Notes: generated by a model from the letters alone, not told the origin. Positions 26,025 to 34,468 are shown, counted from the stretch's first letter. The stretch is DNA of 34,512 nucleotides from an uncultured Lachnospiraceae bacterium (GCA_947366105.1 CANAZK010000010.1:1-34512), one strand, 5' to 3'. Made by a program: numbers and translations.

Positions 26025-27251
26025 TTATGATTCTGCAAATAGACGAATAATGTTTAAAATCACTTCCATTGCCTTCTCCATTGATTGTACCGTACAATAC
26101 TCATAAATGGAATGGGAATTTGCGGATCCCATAAAAATATTTGGACATGGCATACCCATAAAAGAAATAGAAGAGCCATCCGTGCCGCCGCGGATTGGAA
26201 TGACAATCGGCTCAACCCCTGCCATTTTCATCGCTTTTAACGCATTTTCCTTGACAACCGGACATTTATCGACTTCAATTGCCATATTCAGATAATAATC
26301 TTCAATTTCGGTTTCAAATGTTCCTTCCCCATAATAACCGTTTAAGTGCTCCGTAATCTCCTGCACCCTTTTTTTCCGATACTCATAGCCATCTTCAAAG
26401 AAATCGCGGATTGCAATTGTAATCTCTGCCTGGTCTACGCTTCCGCTGATGTTGGTTACATGGTAAAAACCTTCATAGCCTTCTGTATTGACCGGAGATT
26501 CTCTCCAAGGAAGATGATTGATAAAATCCGTTGCAAGCATAATGGCATTTTTCATCTTTCCTTTTGATTCGCCCGGATGAATCGCAACTCCGTTTACCTT
26601 AACCGTTGCCGTGGCAGCGTTAAAGTTCTCAAAATTAATTTCTCCCAGTTCACCGCCGTCCATTGTATATCCATACTTTGCCGGAACATTTTCAATCGGA
26701 ATATACTCTGTACTGTTTCCGATTTCTTCATCCGGCGTAAAACAAATATGTACTTCTCCGTGCTGGAATTCCGGATGCTCCATAATGTATTTCGCAGCCT
26801 CCATAATCTCTGCAACTCCGGCTTTGTCATCTGCGCCAAGCAAAGAATTTCCATCTGTTACAATCAAATCCTTTCCTATGCTTGCCTCAAGATATGGGAA
26901 TTTTGAGATACTGAGAACCGCGCCTTTTTGTTCATTCAGCACAATATCGCTTCCGTCCCAGTTTTCTACAATTCTCGGATTTACATTTGCACCTGTTTCA
27001 TCCGGCGCTGTATCCAAATGTGCAAAAAAGGCAATCGGCGGAACATCCTTCTCCGTGTTAGCCGGAATGTGTGAAAATACATACGCCTTATCATCCATCC
27101 ATGCGTTGTCAATTCCCATTTCCTTTAATTCATCCACAAGAAGCTGCCCAAGTACAAACTCATTTGCAGAGGCCGGAACCGTCTCCGCCTCCCATGTGGA
27201 TTGTGTATCAATTTTCACATAACGAAACAAACGTTCAATAATCGGTTTCAT
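26025..27251 (-). CDS. pepT: Peptidase T (tripeptide aminopeptidase)
   Basis: The 408-residue cytosolic M20B zinc peptidase removes the N-terminal residue from tripeptides. All expected residues are present: H78 and catalytic D80 (FAHLDTAP), bridging D141 (GADDKAG), catalytic E175 and ligand E176 (TPDEEIG), D198 (YTMDGGELGEI) and H380 (SHSIYEY), with PIRGGTDGSS nearby. The length equals that of known PepT proteins. AAGGAGGG precedes the ATG. It sits in one transcript after the YfcC-type transporter (19-nt gap) and before its paralog, which indicates breakdown of imported small peptides. Confidence 0.95.
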   Translation of the reverse strand: MKPIIERLFRYVKIDTQSTWEAETVPASANEFVLGQLLVDELKEMGIDNAWMDDKAYVFSHIPANTEKDVPPIAFFAHLDTAPDETGANVNPRIVENWDGSDIVLNEQKGAVLSISKFPYLEASIGKDLIVTDGNSLLGADDKAGVAEIMEAAKYIMEHPEFQHGEVHICFTPDEEIGNSTEYIPIENVPAKYGYTMDGGELGEINFENFNAATATVKVNGVAIHPGESKGKMKNAIMLATDFINHLPWRESPVNTEGYEGFYHVTNISGSVDQAEITIAIRDFFEDGYEYRKKRVQEITEHLNGYYGEGTFETEIEDYYLNMAIEVDKCPVVKENALKAMKMAGVEPIVIPIRGGTDGSSISFMGMPCPNIFMGSANSHSIYEYCTVQSMEKAMEVILNIIRLFAES

Positions 27252-27270
27252 ACGCGAATCCCTCCTTATT

Positions 27271-28860
27271 TTAAATCAATCCGATATAAGGCGACACAAT
27301 AAGTACCAGTGTACCTACCAACAGCAGCACAGCCGCATACTTCACGGAATATTTCAAAAATTTCTCATAAGGCACATTTGTCAGCTCTAATACACCCATA
27401 ATCGGGGCGTTCGGATATACGACAAACCAAAAGTTAAATCCAATTGTAAATGCAGATACAAGAATCATCTGTCCTGCTTCTGTTCCAATTGTACTTCCTG
27501 TAAAAAGAGCCATCGCAACAGCGCCAAGCACCGGCATTGTAATACCGGAAGCCGAACTTGTTCCAAGAGGAAGAAGTCCTACAAGAATATAAGCTACAAC
27601 TGCTGCAATTACGAATCCCCATACCGGAACACCGTTCAGCATATTCTGAATCCAATATACAAAAGTAATACCCATACCTTCTGTGTTGCTTCCCATAATC
27701 TGTGACACACCTCTTGACACGGCAACAATAATTGTCAGTGAACAAAGGTCGCAGCAGCCTTGGATGAAATTATTTGTAAAATCTTTCAGAGACATTCTGT
27801 CAATCCATGCAACAATAACGGAACCAATTAAGAATACAATTGAGAACTCGTCAAAATACCAGTCTCCAAAGTATGTAAATTTATCTGCTCCCAGGAAATC
27901 ACCAAGCGCCGGAACATTTTCCATCATCCATACAGCCGGGTAGTTTACAACATCATACATTGTTCTTCCGTCTGCAAGTTCAATTGCGCTCCACGGAATA
28001 TAACCGATTACAATTACAAGAATCATAATACCGAACACTACCAGTTCTAATATTCTCTTCTTTGTAAGTTCTACAACCTGTCCTTCTTCCTTTTTTGTTG
28101 TCAGATCATTGATTCCTTCACATCCTGCGATTACAGATGCCCCCGGCGTCTTTTTCACGCCTTCTGCGTATTTTAAGAGCATTACTGTTCCCACAATATA
28201 CATAACAACAAATACTACCATACGCATAACGATACCGGTTCCGAGAGATAACTCTGAATTACCGATTGCCGCAACTGCCGCACCGGTAGAGTACGGATTT
28301 ACCACAGAGGCCATGTTACCAATCATCGCGCCGCCGAACAGCGCCATGATACCGGTCACAACATCATATCCTGCCGCGATACAAAGCGGAATCAGAACTA
28401 ACGCGTATGCCGGAAGCTCCTCGCAGGAACCATATACCGTTCCCATTAACGCAAACACAAACATCAAAATAGCAAGCAGCTTCTTTCCACGGTATTTCTT
28501 GAGAAGCGCTCCGATTCCCGCATCAATGGCGCCTGTTGCATTGATAATTGCGAGAAACGCTCCCGAAATCAAAATCGAGAAACTTACGTCCGCTCCATCC
28601 TGAAAACCTTTAATCGGTGCAAGAAACAAATCCCAAATTCCTGCCGGCTGTGTTCCCACATTGTTAATAATAGAACCGTCCTCTGCCATCATGGAATTAT
28701 AATGTACAACTCTTTCTCCACTATCACTTATCGTTACCGTTGACACCGGTACAAACCAACTTAACAGTACCATAAACGCCAAGACGACAAACAACAAGAT
28801 TAGCGCCGGCGGCAGTGTAAACTGCTTCTTTTCTTTTTTTGCTTTTGTCATAATTCTCAT
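27271..28860 (-). CDS. YfcC-family membrane transporter (DcuC superfamily)
   Basis: This 529-residue protein has about 11-13 membrane helices, and family-like stretches FLAIINATGAIDAGIGALLK, GTVYGSCEELPAYALVLIPL and GLLPLGTSSASGITMPVLG. YfcC proteins belong to the DcuC/ion-transporter clan and are annotated as basic amino-acid antiporters or uncharacterised carriers. Between a dipeptidase and two PepT proteins it is most likely an importer of di- or tripeptides, or an exporter/antiporter of released amino acids; the sequence cannot decide. GAAAGG is 2 nt before ATG 28860 and 11 nt before ATG 28851, so the start may be the second. Confidence 0.88.
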   Translation of the reverse strand: MRIMTKAKKEKKQFTLPPALILLFVVLAFMVLLSWFVPVSTVTISDSGERVVHYNSMMAEDGSIINNVGTQPAGIWDLFLAPIKGFQDGADVSFSILISGAFLAIINATGAIDAGIGALLKKYRGKKLLAILMFVFALMGTVYGSCEELPAYALVLIPLCIAAGYDVVTGIMALFGGAMIGNMASVVNPYSTGAAVAAIGNSELSLGTGIVMRMVVFVVMYIVGTVMLLKYAEGVKKTPGASVIAGCEGINDLTTKKEEGQVVELTKKRILELVVFGIMILVIVIGYIPWSAIELADGRTMYDVVNYPAVWMMENVPALGDFLGADKFTYFGDWYFDEFSIVFLIGSVIVAWIDRMSLKDFTNNFIQGCCDLCSLTIIVAVSRGVSQIMGSNTEGMGITFVYWIQNMLNGVPVWGFVIAAVVAYILVGLLPLGTSSASGITMPVLGAVAMALFTGSTIGTEAGQMILVSAFTIGFNFWFVVYPNAPIMGVLELTNVPYEKFLKYSVKYAAVLLLVGTLVLIVSPYIGLI

Positions 28861-28880
28861 ATCCTTTCTTGTCCTTTGGA

Positions 28881-29846
28881 TTATTCACCCCAGTAATTTT
28901 TCATAAATTTTTCTGCATTTCTATAACAAATTCCTTCAATTTCACTTCCCGTAAATCCGTTATGCTCCATAGCCGAAACCAGCTTATCCATCTGATGGCA
29001 TCCTTCAATCTCCAGCAAATCCTCAACTCCGTCAAAGTCCGTGCCGAGACAAATCACTTCGCTGCCGCCCACACTCATAATGTGCCGTATATGGCGCAGC
29101 ATCGCCTCAACTGTACTCTTTCCGTCTTCCCGGAGAAATGCCCCGCCCAGATTCAGTCCGGTTACTCCGCCTTTTTCCGCAAGTTTCCGAATCATGTCAT
29201 CAGTAAGATTTCTTTCATGCATACAAACACTTCGTGCATTGGAATGCGTTGCAATAAACGGACGTTTTCCATGACGGAATACATCCTCAAATCCCGCATC
29301 GGATAAATGAGATACATCTACTACAATTCCAAGCTCATCCATCCTCTCCAGCGCTTCAAATCCAAACGGTTTCAGTCCCCGGTTTTGGTATTTGAGTCCT
29401 ACGTTCGGAAACCCGAGACAGTTTTCATAATTCCACGTCAAAGTAATTATGCGGACGCCATTCTCTGCAAGTTCATTTAGACGCTCAAGCTTATTTTCCA
29501 AAATACCGCCTTCTTCCACCGTTAAGAACGCTGAAAATTTTCCGTTTTCTTTATTTTTCAAATACTCCCGGTAATTTCCCGCAAGAGCTGCCGCCTCTGA
29601 ATGTTCGGCAATCTCACTTTTCAGCAGTTCACACATTGCTAATGCATCTTGATAAAAGCTTTCTTTTACCGGCTTTCCTTCAAACCACAAAAAGCACGCA
29701 AAAAATTGTGCCAGATTTCCAGATTCTATAAGTCTCTTCAAGTCTATATGCCCTTCATTCTGCCACAAATTTTCTTTATGATTTCCGGTTGTTATCAAAT
29801 CGTACAGACGCATCAGTGTGTCACAGTGAAAATCAATGATTCCCAT
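28881..29846 (-). CDS. Membrane-dipeptidase family (M19) dipeptidase
   Basis: The protein has 321 residues from ATG 29846, which sits behind AAGGAGGGG. The ORF-track start at 29921 would begin inside an operator-like palindrome and is rejected. M19 zinc ligands are visible: H7 and D9 (DFHCDT), bridging E111 (TVEEGG), H180 (VDVSHLS) and H201 (ATHSNAR); GTDFDG near 270 fits the substrate-side aspartate. No signal peptide or lipid anchor, so cytosolic, unlike the mammalian enzyme. It hydrolyses dipeptides, often including D-amino-acid forms. First gene of the operon with YfcC and PepT: peptides would be cut by PepT and the resulting dipeptides by this enzyme. Confidence 0.93.
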   Translation of the reverse strand: MGIIDFHCDTLMRLYDLITTGNHKENLWQNEGHIDLKRLIESGNLAQFFACFLWFEGKPVKESFYQDALAMCELLKSEIAEHSEAAALAGNYREYLKNKENGKFSAFLTVEEGGILENKLERLNELAENGVRIITLTWNYENCLGFPNVGLKYQNRGLKPFGFEALERMDELGIVVDVSHLSDAGFEDVFRHGKRPFIATHSNARSVCMHERNLTDDMIRKLAEKGGVTGLNLGGAFLREDGKSTVEAMLRHIRHIMSVGGSEVICLGTDFDGVEDLLEIEGCHQMDKLVSAMEHNGFTGSEIEGICYRNAEKFMKNYWGE

Positions 29847-29908
29847 GTTTTCTCCCCCCTCCTTCCTACATCTAATTTCATAAAATTCTTTTTCATAAAC
29901 ACATTCAC

Positions 29909-29961
29909 TGAACATGTTCATTTATAGGCAAATTTTATAATATAATAGATAACCTTGTCAA
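29909..29961 (-). promoter_or_regulatory. Promoter and palindromic operator of the peptidase operon
   Basis: The minus strand has TTGACA (29961-29956), a 16-nt spacer and TATAAA (29939-29934), so transcription would start near 29927. A perfect 12-bp palindrome TGAACATGTTCA (29909-29920) lies just downstream of that start, where a bound repressor would block elongation or initiation. No second copy was noticed near the TetR gene. Confidence 0.6.
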
Positions 29962-30138
29962 TAAAATTTCCGTATTTTTCTCTCTTTCGACATATTATAC
30001 AAAATCATTTATCCACTTTTGTTAAATAAGATGTACAGAGGGTGCCGCTTAACCATCTAACTGATGATTTTGCAGTGAGACAAAAAAAGCCCAATTCCTT
30101 ATTACAAAGAATCAGACTTTTCTTTTCCATTTACTAAA
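29962..30138. other. Non-coding stretch with a terminator for the kinase-like gene
   Basis: Apart from the hairpin at 30082-30119 this region holds no gene I can support. One frame without a start on the minus strand (KSSVRWLSGTLCTSYL...) ends near 30008 and may be gene debris. Confidence 0.4.
30082..30119 (-). terminator. Rho-independent terminator after the kinase-like gene
   Basis: On the minus strand AAGTCTGATTCTT (30119-30107) pairs, with some G-U pairs and one mismatch, with AAGGAATTGGGCTT (30100-30087), followed by a run of seven T (30088-30082). Confidence 0.7.
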
Positions 30139-30694
30139 TTAATCATGAAACCCAAAATGTACGGCTACCCTATTGACTAATTCATCAATTTTTACGCTTC
30201 CATCATTTATAATAGAACGGTATTCGTTTTCTCGACATTGTTTTTGCACTTCTTGGGCAAACAAAATATCTCTATCCATCCAATTACAAAAAATGGAAAA
30301 CTTGAAACTCTTTTGCAGGTGTAATAGAAATATATCTGCTGCTCGGAATGCCTAACTGCTTTATCAATTTAGGTACATATGCCGCCCCTTCTGTAATAAT
30401 GCCATTTTTGCTATTAATCCGTTTCAAATCTGCTAATACATATTCAAAAATCTCTTCATAGAATTCGAATTCCTCTCTGCATTGGAGTAATGGTTCCCTC
30501 ATCCAAATCTGTTCCGCGTTCATCTCGACTGTTTTTTTACATATCGGATAGCCTTTTAACGCCCCCTGTTTAGTATAATCATCAAGGAAATCATCTACTT
30601 TAAAGTAATATAAATCGTATTTCTGTGAAAGTATTTCAGCTACTGTGCTTTTTCCCGCACACGGCGAGCCGCCAATATAATATGTGTTTATCAT
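30139..30694 (-). pseudogene. P-loop kinase-like gene with a one-base frameshift
   Basis: The ORF track shows 136 residues (30284-30694), starting MINTYYIGGSPCAGKSTVAE, a Walker A P-loop at the N-terminus. It ends at a T6 tract (plus-strand A6 at 30288-30293). Dropping one T restores the frame: after FQVFHF it continues CNWMDRDILFAQEVQKQCRE and on to HFGFHD, stopping at 30139-30141, for 184 residues in all. The terminator at 30082-30119 suits that longer end. This shows a recent frameshift or an assembly error. The protein resembles small adenylate-kinase-like or nucleoside-kinase-like P-loop proteins; the substrate is unknown. AGGAGG precedes the ATG, 13 nt after the NUDIX gene. Confidence 0.85.
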
Positions 30695-30707
30695 CTATTC
30701 CTCCTAC

Positions 30708-31136
30708 TCATAGATATCCCCGTTTCTTTGCCTCTTTCATCAAATGAGGTTGGATATCGGGATATGTCCACTCCTCTGGTAATTCATCCATAAGCGCAAT
30801 CTTCTCAATCTCGTTATGTAGCTCTACCTCAAAACGCTTTATATCTGCAAAAAACAGCATACCGAAAGATTCACAGCCATCAAATTTATCAGGTATTGTG
30901 ACAGAATATACACAGATAGGTTTTATATCAAATTTCAAGGCGCCCGTTTCCTCATACAGTTCCCTCTCAGCTGTATTCATGATATTTTCTCCGGATTCCC
31001 GATGACCTCCGGGGATTTCCCACGTATCTCTATTCCTGTGTTTGCAAAACACATATTTATCTTGCGCTTTAGATATTATTACAGCAAACTTAAGCAATTC
31101 ATCAGCTATATTTTCGTAAAATTTAATTTCAGTCAT
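30708..31136 (-). CDS. NUDIX hydrolase
   Basis: The protein has 142 residues from ATG 31136 (MTEIKFYENI), with GGAGG about 10 nt upstream; the ORF-track start 31283 would reach back past the ppdK terminator and is rejected. The complete NUDIX box is present: GHRESGENIMNTAERELYEE followed by TG (pattern Gx5Ex7REUxEExGU), preceded by TWEIPGG. NUDIX enzymes hydrolyse nucleoside diphosphates linked to another moiety, such as 8-oxo-dGTP or sugar nucleotides. The 8-oxo-dGTP/MutT-like role is the common default but is not proven. It is cotranscribed with the frameshifted kinase-like gene. Confidence 0.92.
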   Translation of the reverse strand: MTEIKFYENIADELLKFAVIISKAQDKYVFCKHRNRDTWEIPGGHRESGENIMNTAERELYEETGALKFDIKPICVYSVTIPDKFDGCESFGMLFFADIKRFEVELHNEIEKIALMDELPEEWTYPDIQPHLMKEAKKRGYL

Positions 31137-31210
31137 TTTAGTCATTCCTCCATTCTGATACAAAGAATTTAGAATCCATACCATACTCTTTAATTTTCTT
31201 ACCCGTATAC

Positions 31211-31240
31211 AAAAAATCCCGCCTTGTAAAAGACGGGATT
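31211..31240 (-). terminator. Rho-independent terminator of ppdK
   Basis: Minus strand: AATCCCGTCTT (31240-31230) pairs with AAGGCGGGATT (31225-31215), loop of 4 nt, then a T run. It lies 30 nt after the ppdK stop and separates ppdK from the NUDIX gene. Confidence 0.88.
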
Positions 31241-31269
31241 CTCTATTTAAATTATATAAATCTGAAGTC

Positions 31270-33894
31270 CTACTTATTTGCAATAGCCGCCTGTGCTGCC
31301 GCTAATCTTGCGATTGGCACACGGAACGGTGAACAAGACACATAATCCAAACCAATCTTATGGCAGAATTCCACAGAACTTGGATCTCCGCCGTGCTCTC
31401 CACAGATACCTACATGTAAATCCGGGTTAGCAGGTCTTCCTAATGTAACTGCTGTTTTCATTAATTTACCAACACCAACCTGATCTAATTTAGCAAATGG
31501 ATCATTCTCAAAGATCTTAGCATCGTAGTAAGCCTCTAAGAACTTGCCGGCATCATCACGCGAGAATCCAAATGCCATCTGTGTTAAGTCATTTGTACCG
31601 AAACAGAAGAAATCAGCTTCCTGCGCGATTTCATCAGCTGTAAGAGCAGCCCTTGGAATTTCAATCATTGTACCAACCTGGTATTTTAATTCAATGCCTG
31701 ATGCCGCGATTTCAGCATCTGCTGTTTCTACAACCGTCTTTTTAACATACTTTAACTCTTTGACATCGCCAATCAGAGGAATCATAATCTCAGGACAGAT
31801 ATTCCAATCAGCGTGTGCTTTCTTAACATTGATTGCCGCACGGATAACCGCTCTTGTCTGCATCTTAGCAATTTCCGGATAAGTAACCGCAAGTCGGCAT
31901 CCACGGTGTCCCATCATAGGGTTGAACTCGTGAAGCGAATCAATAAACATCTTGATTTCCTCCACTGTTTTACCCTGTGTATCAGCTAATTTCTTAATGT
32001 CTTCTTCTGTTGTAGGAACAAACTCATGAAGCGGCGGATCTAAGAAACGGATTGTAACCGGATTTCCTTCTACTGCCTCGTATAATGCTTCGAAGTCTCC
32101 CTGCTGATATGGAAGAATTTTCTCAAGCGCTGCTTCTCTTTCTTCTACTGTATCAGAACAGATCATTTCACGGAATGCTGCAATTCTGTCTTCCTCAAAG
32201 AACATATGCTCTGTACGGCAAAGTCCGATACCCTCTGCACCAAGCTCACGCGCTTTTTTAGCATCTGCAGGAGTATCTGCATTTGTTCTTACACCTAATA
32301 CTCTGTATTTGTCTGCCCAAGCCATAATTCTGCCGAATTCGCCGGCAATCTCTGCATCAACTGTTGGGATGATTCCATCGTAAATGTTACCTGTTGTACC
32401 ATCAAGAGAAATTGCATCTCCTTCGTGGAATTCTTTTCCTGCTAATGTAAATTTCTTATTTTCTTCGTCCATTGCAATATCGCCGCATCCTGATACACAG
32501 CATGTACCCATACCACGTGCAACAACGGCTGCGTGAGATGTCATACCTCCGCGCACAGTCAAGATACCCTGTGCGGATTTCATGCCTGTAATATCTTCCG
32601 GTGATGTCTCAAGACGCACAAGGACAACCTTTTCTCCTCTTGATGCCCATTCTACCGCATCCTCTGCTGTAAATACAATCTTACCGCATGCTGCTCCCGG
32701 AGAAGCTCCAAGACCCTTACCCATCGGTGTGGCAGCTTTTAATTCAGCTGCATCAAACTGCGGATGAAGTAATGTATCTAAATTACGAGGATCGATCATA
32801 GCAACAGCTTTCTCTTCCGTGATCATTCCTTCGTCTACTAAATCACATGCAATCTTTAAAGCAGCCTGAGCTGTTCTCTTACCGTTACGTGTCTGTAACA
32901 TATAAAGTTTCTTATCTTCAATAGTAAATTCCATGTCCTGCATATCTCTGTAATGATCTTCAAGAGTATTGCAGATACCTACGAACTGCTCGTAAACTTC
33001 CGGCATAACTTCTTTTAACTGGTCAATCTTCTGAGGCGTACGAACACCGGCAACAACATCTTCACCCTGAGCGTTCATTAAGAACTCACCCATTAAGTGC
33101 TTCTCACCTGTAGCAGGATCACGTGTAAATGCAACACCTGTACCAGATGTTTCACCCATATTACCAAATGCCATCATTTGAACGTTTACAGCTGTTCCCC
33201 ATGAATAAGGAATATCGTTGTCACGACGGTAAACATTTGCACGAGGGTTGTCCCATGAACGGAATACTGCTTTTACGGCTCCCATTAACTGTTCCTTTGG
33301 ATCTGTTGGGAATTCTTCACCGATTTTTTCTTTATATTCAGCTTTAAACTGGTTAGCAAGTACCTCTAAATCTTCTGCTGTAAGGTCTACGTCCTGAGTA
33401 ATACCTTTTTCTTCTTTCATCTTGTCGATAAGTTCTTCAAAGTATTTCTTGCCGACTTCCATAACTACATCAGAGTACATTTGGATAAATCTTCTGTAGC
33501 AGTCCCAAGCCCAGCGTGGATTTCCTGATTTCTCAGCTAATACTTTAACAACCTCTTCGTTTAAACCAAGGTTGAGAATTGTATCCATCATACCTGGCAT
33601 AGAAGCTCTTGCCCCTGAACGAACAGATACAAGAAGCGGATTTTCTTTATCACCGAATTTTTTTCCGGTAACCTCTTCCATTTTAACGATTGCATCCATA
33701 ATTTGGTTCATGATTTCATCGTTAATTGTTCTTCCATCCTCATAATATTGAGTACAAGCATCTGTTGTGATTGTGAAGCCCTGTGGAACCGGAAGACCTA
33801 ACTTTGTCATCTCAGCAAGGTTTGCACCTTTTCCACCAAGGGTGTTTCTCATACTTGCGTCACCTTCGGTGAACATATAAACCCATTTTGCCAT
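31270..33894 (-). CDS. ppdK: Pyruvate, phosphate dikinase
   Basis: The 874-residue enzyme interconverts pyruvate, ATP and phosphate with phosphoenolpyruvate, AMP and pyrophosphate. The N-terminal ATP-grasp part holds GGKGANLAEM (20-29) and SVRSGARASMPGMMDT. The swivelling phosphohistidine domain has GGMTSHAAVVARGMGTCC with H454. The C-terminal PEP/pyruvate barrel has GICGEHGGDPSSVEFC with catalytic C831. Length and residue numbers agree closely with the Clostridium symbiosum enzyme. AGGAGG precedes the ATG. It stands alone between its own promoter and terminator. In anaerobic Clostridia it works mostly in pyrophosphate-linked glycolysis or gluconeogenesis. Confidence 0.98.
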   Translation of the reverse strand: MAKWVYMFTEGDASMRNTLGGKGANLAEMTKLGLPVPQGFTITTDACTQYYEDGRTINDEIMNQIMDAIVKMEEVTGKKFGDKENPLLVSVRSGARASMPGMMDTILNLGLNEEVVKVLAEKSGNPRWAWDCYRRFIQMYSDVVMEVGKKYFEELIDKMKEEKGITQDVDLTAEDLEVLANQFKAEYKEKIGEEFPTDPKEQLMGAVKAVFRSWDNPRANVYRRDNDIPYSWGTAVNVQMMAFGNMGETSGTGVAFTRDPATGEKHLMGEFLMNAQGEDVVAGVRTPQKIDQLKEVMPEVYEQFVGICNTLEDHYRDMQDMEFTIEDKKLYMLQTRNGKRTAQAALKIACDLVDEGMITEEKAVAMIDPRNLDTLLHPQFDAAELKAATPMGKGLGASPGAACGKIVFTAEDAVEWASRGEKVVLVRLETSPEDITGMKSAQGILTVRGGMTSHAAVVARGMGTCCVSGCGDIAMDEENKKFTLAGKEFHEGDAISLDGTTGNIYDGIIPTVDAEIAGEFGRIMAWADKYRVLGVRTNADTPADAKKARELGAEGIGLCRTEHMFFEEDRIAAFREMICSDTVEEREAALEKILPYQQGDFEALYEAVEGNPVTIRFLDPPLHEFVPTTEEDIKKLADTQGKTVEEIKMFIDSLHEFNPMMGHRGCRLAVTYPEIAKMQTRAVIRAAINVKKAHADWNICPEIMIPLIGDVKELKYVKKTVVETADAEIAASGIELKYQVGTMIEIPRAALTADEIAQEADFFCFGTNDLTQMAFGFSRDDAGKFLEAYYDAKIFENDPFAKLDQVGVGKLMKTAVTLGRPANPDLHVGICGEHGGDPSSVEFCHKIGLDYVSCSPFRVPIARLAAAQAAIANK

Positions 33895-34027
33895 GTCTTT
33901 ACGACCTCCTGTTTATTTTTTTAATATCCTGCAGAAATAATTTCTGCAGGATATTATTATCGAATACGATATGACAATTTCTGTCATATATCATATATAT
34001 TTTAAACGCTTTGCAAGGGTTCGTCAA
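33895..34027 (-). promoter_or_regulatory. ppdK promoter and structured 5' leader
   Basis: Minus strand: TTGACG (34027-34022), exactly 17 nt, then TAAAAT (34004-33999); start near 33992. The leader of about 98 nt has a hairpin at its very 5' end (ATATGACA 33969-33976 with TGTCATAT 33982-33989) and a perfect 15-bp stem (33923-33937 with 33941-33955, loop TAA) just before the ribosome binding site. Neither is followed by a T run, so they are not terminators. Confidence 0.65.
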
Positions 34028-34044
34028 GGGGTTTTACCTTAAAA

Positions 34045-34101
34045 GGGGACGTAGTGTTTTGTAATTATACTACGTCCCTAAACCCAAAGAAGTATGTCCC
34101 C
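34045..34101. repeat. REP-like palindrome cluster
   Basis: GGGACGTAGT (34046-34055) pairs perfectly with ACTACGTCCC (34069-34078), and a third, degenerate copy, AGTATGTCCCC, lies at 34091-34101. CCCCTGTCCC follows at 34113-34122. GGGGAC-type palindromes of this kind often flank REP-associated transposase genes in Firmicutes, and a possible one is adjacent. Confidence 0.55.
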
Positions 34102-34128
34102 AATTGCAGAATCCCCTGTCCCATTTTG

Positions 34129-34468
34129 TTAATGTATATATCTTTTCTTTAGCTCTCCCCAAACTCTATCACTGGCTCTTATTGAAATTTTCATCTTTTC
34201 TCTTAAGTATTCTTTAAATCTTTCCCTCAATCCTTTTTCTTCAATAATATACTCTGCTCTATCAAGTCCCAGTTCCTGCTGCATCTGCAACAAATATCCC
34301 AAAGCAATCTCTAATTCCTGCCTTTTTATATCATCATTGGTATCAATAAAAACGGTGCGTTGCGTTTTATTATGAAAATTCATAAAATCCTCCCAATCTT
34401 CAAATTTATCTGAAAAAAGCACGAATGCATTCTTATGTAAAATCTGAAGTTCCATTTTTTTATACTCA
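34129..34468 (-). CDS. Partial gene, possible REP-associated (Y1) transposase C-terminal part
   Basis: The ORF track begins at ATG 34455, but the frame stays open upstream (EYKK before MELQ) until adapter sequence starts at 34469, and no ribosome binding site precedes the ATG. It is therefore a 3' fragment of about 112 codons. The text FVLFSDKFEDWEDFMNFHNK and the closing ISIRASDRVWGELKKRY resemble the C-terminal part of Firmicutes REP-associated tyrosine transposases, and REP-like palindromes lie just downstream. The catalytic Y1 domain would be in the missing part, so this identification is an inference. Confidence 0.5.

Noticed and set aside
25137-27222. Long plus-strand ORFs opposite the pepT genes (237 and 203 residues)
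   Set aside because: They are antisense shadows of strongly conserved peptidases with no start signals.
29847-29921. Upstream start of the M19 dipeptidase
   Set aside because: It would start within the TGAACATGTTCA palindrome; the family motif DFHCDT begins right after ATG 29846, which has a strong ribosome binding site.
33923-33955. Perfect stem before ppdK as a terminator
   Set aside because: In the minus-strand transcript it is followed by an A run, not a T run, and it lies between promoter and start codon.
34001-34016. CcpA cre site at the ppdK promoter (AAAGCGTTT)
   Set aside because: The flanking bases do not keep the TG...CA spacing of the cre consensus.
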